Source: Cyanophora paradoxa (lineage: Eukaryota; Glaucocystophyceae; Cyanophorales; Cyanophoraceae). Taken from it: DNA of 64,000 nt. Shown in pieces: positions 12,365-22,586 of this stretch; position 1 is the first letter of the stretch; each line of letters starts with the position of its first letter. Below the pieces are notes generated by a model. The model did not search any database. It saw nothing but the letters and a program-made list of their open reading frames with translations, and was not told the DNA's origin. The position numbers and the translations under genes are program-made. The stretch covers positions 83,503 through 147,502 of the forward strand of contig QPMI01000004.1 in NCBI GenBank assembly GCA_004431415.1. The letters are read 5' to 3'.

Positions 12365-12402
12365 CTTTTTTTGGGGGGGGGGGGGGGGGGGGGAGGGGGG
12401 GG
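12365..12402 (+). repeat. Long poly-G tract
   Basis: A run of about 30 G interrupted by a single A, preceded by seven T, lies in the convergent gap between the WW/IQ gene and the kinase gene. It has strong G-quadruplex potential on the plus strand. Its exact length should be treated with caution because homopolymers are often misread. Confidence 0.8.
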
Positions 12403-12509
12403 TGCGAATGAGAGCATTGGCTCCTTGCAACACCGCCCGCGTGTACAATCCGGAGAACAATCTCTTTTAATTCACTACAACGACAACCACCGGCGGACAA
12501 CTGAGTCCA

Positions 12510-13925
<1,416 letters not shown>

Positions 13926-14113
13926 TCTTGCGGAGTGGCCTGCAACGCCGGGCGATCAGCACAACAGGACCAGAGTTGTATCTAACGCCGAGCCACCGGG
14001 CCAGAGCCTCAGATATCGCACCTGGGACCCGCCGCAAAAAGCGCCTGCCCGGGTACAGCCGCAAGAGCAGGGAAAGTATACCCGGGCTCGGATCGACATG
14101 CCGGGCCTCACGC
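13926..14113. promoter_or_regulatory. Divergent promoter region between the PKA-like kinase and eIF3g
   Basis: Only 188 bp separate the two start codons, so both promoters and 5' UTRs must fit here unless upstream non-coding exons exist. No TATA box at a convincing distance is visible. Role inferred from gene geometry only. Confidence 0.5.
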
Positions 14114-15466
14114 ATGAGTGCGCCCACCGCGATAGGAAGTCGTTTCATTCCCGACGCTGATGATTGTGATCCTGAAGGTCGCGACCTCGCTGGGGAGACG
14201 ACGTTGGTGATGGCACGTAGAGCTCGCGCCACTTTGTTCCCTTCTTGGTCGTCTAAAGCTCATCACAGAGCTCGAGGATCGCGGCGCTCCCCTCCCTGCG
14301 CGGGAGGAGTTCGTCGACGATGATGGTGCGCGGGTCATCTACGAGTACCGCTACAACGAGCAGAACCAACTCGTCAAGGCAGTCCCCGCACCGCGCATAG
14401 TCGCGCACGTCTTTCTGATCGCCTCGTGGCAGACCACCACTCGAATCCGTACCGTGAAGGTGACAAAGAAAATTAACAAGCATGTGGAAGAACGTCGGGT
14501 GAACAGCAACCCTTCTCGCAAATTTCGGATTGGCCTTTGTAATGCTCGCCGTTCTGCAGGCTTGGAAGAAGTTTGGGCATGCGAAGGACAGCCCTGCAGG
14601 TCCAGAGACAGGTATAACATCGTTCGGCGATGAAATCTTCCTCGAAACGAAGGAGAAACCGAAGGTTCAACTCTGTTGCTTCTGCGTCTTGCGCAAAGTG
14701 TTGCTTCTGTTTTAATAGCTTCTTTCAGAAGTCAGAAGAGGTTGCTGCGGAGTTGCAGGCTGCAGGAAAGAGCGCAATCGTCATGTGTCGCATCTGTGGA
14801 CGCCAGGGAGATCACTGGACGTTGAAGTGCCCGTTCAAGGATAAGCTGCAGCCGGTGGCAGGAGCAAGCGGCGTCAAGCCAGGCGAGGAGAAGGCAGGCG
14901 ACGTGGCCGGCGGCGCAGGAGCAGCTGCAGCTGCATCGTTGGGCGGAAAATATGTGACCCCAGCTGCACGCGCGAGAGCAGACGGAAAGGCCGTGGGCGG
15001 GGATGCCTTCGGGCAGCGCGGAGGCGGTGCGGCTCCGTGCGAGCCGTTGCCACCAGGCGACGCTGACGCCACCGCAGATGATCAATTCACCGTTAGGGTG
15101 TCCAATTTGTCGGAAGATGCACGGGAGGCGGACCTCCAGGACCTCTTCCGTCAATTTGGACCAATCCTCCGGACGCATGTCGCGCGCGACCGCGTGCGTT
15201 TGCATCGCTTTATTTGGCTTGAATTTTTATTGGATCTGAAGAGCACTTGCAGGCCACGAATGTGTCAAAGGGCTTCGGTTTCATCACTTTTGTACGACGA
15301 GAGGACGCCGCGCGGGCCATTGAGAAGCTCAACGGATACGGCTATGACCACCTCATCCTGAAAGTGGACTGGGCCAGGTCCGCGGCGGGGTGCCTGTCGA
15401 GCGCTTGCCTCCACGCGATTTAATGTTTGAATTGCTGCATCTGTCCGCAGGCCGTCCGGAGCCTAA
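14114..15466 (+). CDS. EIF3G: Translation initiation factor eIF3 subunit g
   Basis: RNA-binding subunit of eIF3, acting in scanning on the 40S ribosome. The start ATG at 14114 gives MSAPTAIGSRFIPDADD and an acidic N-terminus, then IYEYRYNEQNQLVK, RIRTVKVTKKINKHVEERR and AWKKFGHAKD, all typical of the eIF3g N-terminal domain. A zinc knuckle CRICGRQGDHWTLKCP (C-x2-C-x5-H-x4-C) follows. A Gly/Ala-rich linker leads to the C-terminal RRM with FTVRVSNLSEDAREADLQDL, VSKGFGFITFVRREDAARAI and GYDHLILKVDWARPS before TAA 15464-15466. Six introns are needed; the donor after QLVK can be read either as GC-AG or as GT-AG three bases later. Convergent with the SHIPPO gene, with 75 bp between stops. Confidence 0.93.
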
Positions 15467-15541
15467 CGTGGCCAAACAAGGCAACTCTGAGCGTGTTTCC
15501 CCACGCAAAAGTAGGAGGAACATGCTCTGCTCGTTAAACAA

Positions 15542-17849
15542 CTAGTGGAACTTGTACGACGGGACCTCAGGGTGGTACAGGGGGCCGGGGGAGCCCTTGC
15601 CGAGATTGTCGAGCAGATTAAGCGCCCCAGAGAGATACCGTCCTTGCTCCGACGGCTCTTTGTATGAGATGCCGAAGGACGGGCCGCGGCGGCGTGCCTC
15701 AGCGGCATGTGGCACGCGGTAAATGGGGCCAGGCGACTCTCGCCCGAGCTGTGCAGCCACATCCATGAGCAATCGGACAAGGGCTGACATGGAATTCGAA
15801 AGGGCGAATGCAGCGAACCTTGGAGGCGTCGGTGTGCATAACGAAAAGCCCATCCGAGTGCTTCGCTGCAGTGGCGCGTCTTGAAAAACACGGGGTGGGT
15901 GGCGGGTCTGGCGTACCTTTGGGGATGCGATGCGCCTTTGATGGCCCGAAGGAACGCCCTTCCCTCGCGAAGGACGATTGCGCGACGTCGTCTGCCGCGG
16001 CGTTTGGCAAGAGGGCACACTCACAGAAGGGGGAGAGACGCACATGACCCAGGCCCCGGGACTCTCGAGCGCTCGCTGGAGCCGCTGCGCTGTGCACGGC
16101 CGAAGCTGGGCCTGCCTCGCGACCGGAGCGGCGCGACCTCGTCTGGGGCAGCGATGGCATCGCAGGGCACAGGCATGCTGGGGAGGCGCGCGCACAGGCA
16201 GCGGGGCCGGGCGACTGGACACCGAGGCGGTCCTGCGCTGCGAGCGCCCCGATGTACACCGCTGCAGCAGGCGGCTGCAGTTAGAAAGCCTCCGCGGGAA
16301 ACGGAGAAGAGCGTGACGCGCACCGTGCTGGTGGTGCCGGTCAGAGGACCCGAACCCATACCGCGGCGCCCCGTCCCCGACCTCGCCGCGCCGGGCAGCG
16401 TACTTCGGCCCCGGCGCGTCGTTCACTGGGCCCCTTCAGGCACCCCAGTGCGCCTCCTTGGGATCGAACTCGCACCGAGCAGCTCGGGACGCGCCGCCGT
16501 TCCAATCTTCCAACCCCTCGCGGGACTCTGTGTAATGCTGGCGCCCGGCCCATAAGCAGCCGGCCCTGGACTCTCCGCATCCACTATCATGAAGCGTCAG
16601 AGAGATGTGAGAAGAGCAGACGGCTGCACGGAACACGTACCCCCAGATACAACGTGGTTTGCGCCAGTGCCGAATTTGGTCCCCCTCCCGTGCCGCCCCG
16701 GTACCGCCTCCCGCACGACGTACTGTCCGATACTCACTCCTCGGCCGCTAAATCAAACACATTAGCCAGCAAACCTGCCCGGGTCCGGGGCCGGCGCCTG
16801 GAGCCGCCACAGCTGATCGCGGCCGCGCCGGCTTGGAGCCTCCTGCGAACGAGGACCGCGCGCCTTCGCGACCGACAACGGGTGCGTCTGCAGGCGGGGC
16901 GATGAGGATTCGCCTGGCGAGGGGGCGCGCGAGACGCACATGCTCCCGGGCCTGGACTGTCCAGGCCCGCCATCTGGTTAAGCTCTGCAGCGGGAGCGGC
17001 GCGCGGTTAGCTGCGGCAGGCGTTCGATCTCCACCACGTAACGGGCGTGGTTCTTTGCGCCGAACGTCCCGCCGCGACCCTTGCGCCCGAATGAGCCGGG
17101 AACATCGTCTGGACGCGCGCAGGTCAGAAAAGAGCAGGTTTTTTCGAATCGCATTCTCGACTCACAGCTTCCGGGTCCAGGGAGGCTGCCCTGGCCGGGA
17201 GCCGTGTGCGCTGCCGGAGAATTAGACACGGCGACGGCGCATGCCGCAGCTCGCGCACGACGCGGACTGGGCGCGGGCCGGATGCCAAAGGAGTACGCCG
17301 GAGTTGACTTGCCGACAGCCTCCGGAGGGACGTCTGTCCCGTAATGAGCGCAAACAGCTGGAGGCCTACGAGACGGCACGGACACGCGGCTGGGCCTGGT
17401 CCTTCCTGTCCGTAGTTCTCCGCCGCATTGTGCAGAGGCCCGATCCATTCAGCATGCTGATTTAGCTCGGTCCCGCGCGCCGCCGTGGTCATGCTTGCGC
17501 CTTTCGCGGACGGCGGAGGCAGGTCTGCGCGCGGATCAGTGCTGCGCCACAAGAGCCACGTGCGCGGACCGTAAATAGAGCCTGGAGACCGCGCCTCCTC
17601 CAGCCACGCGGCCGGCTTCACCCCGAAGCTGTACGCGGGCCCTTTCCGCCTTGGCTGCGGGTCGGGCTTGTCTGGTGGCGCGAGGTCAGACCTGTACCGT
17701 GTCCCAGCGCACGAGAAGAACGCACAGCTGGGACCGGGTGAGCCGTTCGGGCTGCTGCTTTCCGCCATGAAGCCATCATTGAAGTTCCTCCCCGTTAGCG
17801 ACCAGTGCGGCGTGTAGCGGATGTCGTGGGGAGGGATTGGTTCTGGCAT
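15542..17849 (-). CDS. SHIPPO/ODF3-repeat (STPGPxY) ciliary microtubule protein
   Basis: The product is a chain of Pro-Gly-Pro-x-Tyr modules typical of sperm-tail/outer dense fibre (SHIPPO) proteins, many of which bind inside or along axonemal microtubules. Visible modules include SPGSIYGPRTW, KGPAYSFGVKP, KSTPAYSFGIRP, DAPGPKYAARRG, GAPRYGFGSSDR, SPGPIYRVPHA, GPSFGISYKEPSE and GSPGPLYHPEV. The chosen start is ATG 17849 (MPEPIPPHDIRYTPHWSLTG) and the stop TAG is at 15542-15544 (end SYKFH). Modules are spread over several frames, so numerous short introns are required and not every boundary was resolved. It lies head to head with the radial spoke gene RSP9, which supports a ciliary role. Confidence 0.82.
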
Positions 17850-17992
17850 GCTAATTCCACGTCGCAATCCGAAGCTGATCGCAGTCTATTCACGCAGGCC
17901 GCGTTTAATTTGGAGTTTTTTCGGGGCTCTTGGGGGGGTGGGGTGGGGAGGGTTGACCCGAAAGAACCCAATACTCTAAATTTGGGACCAGC
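17850..17992. promoter_or_regulatory. Divergent promoter between two ciliary genes
   Basis: The start codons of the SHIPPO gene (17849, minus) and RSP9 (17993, plus) are 143 bp apart. The interval includes a G-rich stretch at 17929-17952. A shared bidirectional promoter would let both axonemal proteins be induced together; this is inferred from geometry. Confidence 0.5.
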
Positions 17993-19102
17993 ATGAACGC
18001 AGAGGACCTCGGGCGGAACTGCAGCGGCTTAGCCGTAGCGGGCCACTTGCTAGCTTCCGGTGAGCGAGCGGCGATGCTGCAGTCGCTGATGGCCCTGCGG
18101 AAGAACCGTCGGGTTCACAACTTCGACAGGCGAGCCGCCGTGGCGGCGCATGCGCTCCTTAGAGTTTTGGTAGCGCTTTGCGCGCGCTTCTCTCGCTTAC
18201 CGATTCCGCAGGGTCGTGTTCTGGGGCAAGATCATAACAGCGGGACGCTCGGACTACCTGATCGCACAGGGCTTCGAGCGTGCCGTCCCCCTCTACAAGC
18301 GCGCCTACTGCAAAAGTTTCTACAGGTGCTGCTCCGGCCGTCGTCCTATGCACGCTCGCCGAGGCACTCGTGCGTGCAGCCAGGATGGCGGGGTGACATT
18401 CAAGCTGCTCCCCGATGTGGATGCTTATCTGGCAAAGAAGATTCTCGCGGTGAACACCATGTTTACCGGCGATCCTTCCTACGTGCACGTTCTTCTTGGA
18501 GGAGCGCGAGTCAATGAGGAACAGCGATTGGCGGCTGCGATTATGATGATCGACGACGCATGTGCGACTGCCCCACGGTATGCGCTTGCGATGAACCACG
18601 ATCATGCAATTGTGAAGAGCTCAAGGTATTCTGGTGAGTTTTACTCTGGGGGCGGCATTGGAAGTGATGTGAGTTCCGCTGACTCATCATAATTAGGCAT
18701 GTCGGCTGAGGACGCCCAGAACCTGAGCAGCTTTGTACATTTCCGGCATGTCCCCGGTTTGGAGAAGGTTTCTGCTCTCGATCGCGATTTCCTTCATCCG
18801 TTAGACAAGGACGAGCCTCAAGGTGTGTTTGATTGGACACTTCAAGCCTTGATTATCTGTCTCCTTTCATCAAGCTTTCAAGTAGGGACATGGGTTCTGG
18901 GCTACGATTCGCTTGGACGGACAGTATCCTTGCGAAATTTCATGTGGCCGGGATTCCAGTTCTCCCTCAGTCTCGTCACAGGCCTCTACACCAATGTTTA
19001 TATGGGCGACGGAGTAAGGAACTCTGGTAAACTGTTGTGCTGTCGATCTTCTGCGACACTTCTAATCCTGAAACAGATTTTCCATTCATGATATACACAT
19101 GA
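17993..19102 (+). CDS. RSP9: Radial spoke head protein 9
   Basis: Component of the radial spoke head of motile cilia. From ATG 17993 the protein contains LMALRKNRRVHNFDR, then VVFWGKIITAGRSDYLIAQG, FKLLPDVDAYLAKKIL, FTGDPSYVHV, EEQRLAAAIMMIDDACATAPR, SRYSGMSAEDAQNLSSFVHF and the C-terminal LRNFMWPGFQF, YTNVYMGDGVRNSDFPFMIYT. This follows the order of RSP9/RSPH9, including the LR-x-WPG and Y-x-G-x-G-x-x-N terminal block. The first intron, 18130-18211, must be GC-AG (donor gacag|gcgag) because no GT donor gives the right phase. Further short GT-AG introns follow, the last ending at gaaacag before the final exon. Stop TGA 19100-19102. Tail-to-tail with hisB, only 22 bp away. Confidence 0.93.
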
Positions 19103-19124
19103 GATGAGAGATGTACAGTGGACG

Positions 19125-20106
19125 TCAGTCTTGTGCTACGGCGAACTCGCCCAAGACACCTTTAGAAGAGGGTATGGCCCCAACGCGGCGGGGGTCAAGC
19201 TCCGCAGCTTGGCGAAGAGCGCGCGCAAACGCTTTAAAGCTTGCCTCCACAATGTGGTGTGAGTTAATCCCAGCTAGCTGTCGAATGTGCAGTGTCATCT
19301 GGGCATTTGATGCGAGAGCCTGCACTCCGTTTCCGTCAGTGTGCACTACAGTTGTAAAAGCCTCTTTTGTTTTTCACGCACCACGTAAAACTCGCGCACA
19401 AGCTGGGTGTCGTATTTCCCGATGTGCTCTGTAGGAATCTGCAAGCCGTACTCAAGGTGGGGCCTGCCCGAAAAATCCAGCGCGACTTGAACAAGCGCCT
19501 CGTCCAACGGTGCTACGAAGTGGCCAAAACGATTCACGCCTGTCTTGTCCCCCAGCGCCTTCGCGAGTGCGAGCCCCAGTGTAATCCCCACATCCTCATT
19601 CGTGTGATGGTCATCGATGTGCAGGTCACCATCCGCCCAGACGTCAAGATCCACCAGACCATGGGAGGATATTTGCTGCGACGAATGAGGATAACATCGA
19701 CTGCCGGCAGCAGGCTTATCGCACATGCAGCATGTGATCAAGGAACGGGATGCCGGTTTGCGAAGAGCACTTCCCGGTTCCGTCGATGTTCAAAGTTACC
19801 TTGACAGTCGTCTCTCCCGTCGTGCGGTTGACAGTCGCGATCCGCGGCTCCCGCGGCTCCCGAGCAGGGACAGATCCATTTGCGGATTGGGCTGAGGCCT
19901 CATCAGGGAGGCGAGCGTTTCAATCTTTGCATTGTTGGCGAACCCGCGGCTTGTACGGAGAACTGCACGCGGCGAGGCTTCGCAGTGATTGTTGGGAGAA
20001 GCTGCGCGCGCCTCTTCTGACAACGTTGACCGATGCCGCCAAAGTTGCCGCTAGAAACTGAGCAGGGGCGGGCGCTCGCGGCGCAAGTGACGACGAAGCT
20101 CGCCAT
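19125..20106 (-). CDS. HISB: Imidazoleglycerol-phosphate dehydratase, plastid-targeted
   Basis: Catalyses dehydration of imidazole-glycerol phosphate in histidine synthesis, using two Mn ions held by His/Glu clusters. Diagnostic motifs are [107 protein letters not shown] and PSSKGVLG. Four exons were resolved: 20106-19944, 19891-19725, 19675-19378 and 19345-19125. The last intron, 19377-19346, is only 32 nt. The N-terminus from ATG 20106 ([20 protein letters not shown], later RVQFSVQAA) is rich in Ser, Ala and Arg, nearly free of acids, and resembles a plastid transit peptide with a cleavage-like V-x-A-A. No bipartite ER signal is obvious. Confidence 0.95.
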
Positions 20107-20130
20107 GAATCGAATTACAGTACTGGTCTC

Positions 20131-20165
20131 TACCCCCCCCGGCCCCCCCCCCGCCCCCCCCCCCC
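20131..20165. repeat. Poly-C tract
   Basis: About 30 C residues interrupted by GG and G sit about 25-60 bp upstream of the hisB start codon. It is one of several long G/C homopolymers in the window. Confidence 0.75.
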
Positions 20166-22586
20166 AAGTGAGCCCGGCGGCATTTGTTTTTTCAGGATAG
20201 CCCAATTCTTGGGCGCTGGTGTTATTTTCAGTCCACTGACTTCAACGTAGCCCGGCGGCATATGCATATGCATACTATGATATGCATCGATATCCGCGCG
20301 CCGTCGGCTTTTCATTAAAACGTATATATGTGCGCGTTCTAGAAAGGTTTCGATCGTACGCGTCCCCCCTTGGCCAATATAATCACAGCACGCCGGCCCG
20401 AGTCAGCTCCTGCCGGTACCGGTGGCTGCATATATTTAACAAATATATGCAGTTAACCGTATATAACCAAATATATAATTCTTTTAATCAAGACTTGCGT
20501 GACCTCACGGTCTTTGTCATTGGCCAGGCGCACGTGTGCCTCACGTGTGTCGCCTATCAGCACTACCCCCCACCTACGTTCGCCCAAACTTTCCGCCCGG
20601 CTAACTCGCTCCGCTCGCTCCAGCGCTCGGCCTGCGCGCGCTCCGCGTGCTCGGGAAGCATGTTCGACGCTCTCGCTCGCTTGCCGCCGCCCGCCGCAGA
20701 CAAACGCTCCTCGAAGGCGATCCTGCGGCGCGCGTCTTCCGTCAACGCTCTTCCCGTGCTTTAGATGCGTGTACAAAGCTCTAGACGGGCCGGGGCGCCA
20801 GGCCTGCCGCTGGATCGGTCCCGGTCGTTCGAATCGCGGTTTCCGCCCATCCGGCGCGGTTTCGCCGCCCCGACGCCGCTCGTCTTGTTGGGTGCGTTTC
20901 CCCGCCCTTGTGCATGCATTAGAACGCTGTTGCATGCCCAGGAAGAGTGCCGCCCACCTCCCGCCCGCGCGGTGACAAACAGCGAGGTGCCTTGGACACG
21001 GGCCACACGGGCGAGCGCCACATCGATGGGGGAGGGGCGTGGGTGGTTCTACAGGCTAGGAAACATGTCTGCGCACGCATCGGAATGCCGCTGCGTATGA
21101 TCCCCGCCCAGGGCCGCCGCCAAGATGAAGGACCGCGCCTGGGTGGTGGTGGTGGTCCATCAGGCGGCGGCGAAATGGTCGCAGAAGAGAACGGAAAGGA
21201 AGTATAGCACCTATACATCATGAAAACACGATGCGCGGCCGGCGGGCGAGCCCCCCGTCGTCAGGCGGCCGAGGACCAGGAAGTGCTGCAGACGCGGTTA
21301 GCTAGACCATCGGGCGAAGGTGTCAGGATCGCTTGCGCACTCAACAGGAGTTTGAAGACATCCATGCGCATGTGCGCGTGTTGATCTGAGCCGAAAAAGC
21401 TGGACGGGCAGGGCGGTCTGCGCTTCAAAAGTGGGTGGTGTGAGAATCCTGGCGGACCCGGGCTGGGCGTCCGGACGCACGCTAGAACGATGAAAGACAG
21501 TGCAGAAACGCGTAAGCGTGCACCCGGAGCGCACCGCGATGCGAGACGAACATGCTGCGGCCTCTCAAGTCAGCATCGCTTTTGAACCGCTCAGCTTTTT
21601 CGGGGCTTGTCTATGAACGAAAGATGCGCAGACGCACTAGCTAACGATACGAACCTGTGCGAGGGAGCCGCCACACCTTTGTTTCACTAACTGCCGGGAC
21701 TAACTGCCGACGTCTGCCGTTGAGGGTTCGCTGCTCCGGAGCATCCTACCGCGCATGCTGAGAGCCTTGTCCATGCGCCTGGCTTCCCTGGCTGCTGAGG
21801 CTGATCGCTGCCAAGCACGAGGTCGCGGGTACGATATGCTTTGGCGAGGTTGTCGTACCCAGAAAGTTGAGTTGGAATTTGCATACTACTGCGAGTCGAG
21901 TCAAAAAGTCCGAGTCAAAAACTCGGGCGATTTGCTTGATTGGTCAAAAAAGACTCGGAATTACTCAATCCACCGGCGCGGCCCCTGTTGGACCGGCGTG
22001 CTGTGAATATAGGGGTGTTAAAAACGTTAATATGTTAATTGGTCTTGCACAATCGGCCAATTTTTTGCAATAGAATTTCGAGGCCCCAATTGCAAAGAAT
22101 CCATCCCCCCCCTACCTCGGGTGAAAAGTAGAACCTCGGGTCGTTACCGGGGGGTACCCTCGCTCCGCTCGGGTTGACCCGTGGACTAGGCTGATCGATT
22201 ATTTGAAATATGCGAGGGTTTGCGCTGGCAAAACGCATTAATTTGGGACCGCATTAATATCGAAACGCTAAGAAACTGCTGTATGTACCCCCTTACAGCA
22301 GCCAAAAGTCTTCAAAACGCATATATTCGGTACCGCATTAATATCCATAGTATACGTAGGGCTCCGGGTCCAAAAACGCATTAATTTCTGGCGCATTAAT
22401 TAAGTGTTACACAGTAGCATGGGGGCGCCGGGCTCAGAACTTCGGAAAGCTTGGAGTTGGGGCGCGCGGGAGCCTTTTCTGGGCATATAAAGCTCACAAG
22501 TCTACCTGCTTTAAGGCTTGCTACTTGAAGCCAAGAAGGCGCGCCTGGCCAGGCTCAGCAGCAAACGCGTAACCGGAATCTGGTAA
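20166..22586. other. 2.4-kb interval without an assigned gene
   Basis: No known family was recognised on either strand. 20290-20560 is AT-richer with palindromic atgcatatgcat-like phrases. 20580-21230 is GC-rich and open in several frames; a short frame near 21123-21227 (starting MKDRAWVVVVV) is a weak candidate coding piece. 21880-21965 repeats gagtcaaaaa. 22070-22190 repeats cctcggg. 22231-22402 holds a three-copy AT-rich repeat listed separately. This is the only place in the gene block where strand alternation breaks, so a missed plus-strand gene is possible. Confidence 0.4.
22231..22402. repeat. Three degenerate copies of a CGCATTAAT-containing unit
   Basis: Three roughly 35-bp segments starting near 22231, 22316 and 22373 each begin aaaacgcat and contain paired cgcattaat words. 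They are separated by unrelated spacers. The AT-rich palindromic core (attaat) stands out from the GC-rich surroundings. Function unknown. Confidence 0.7.
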
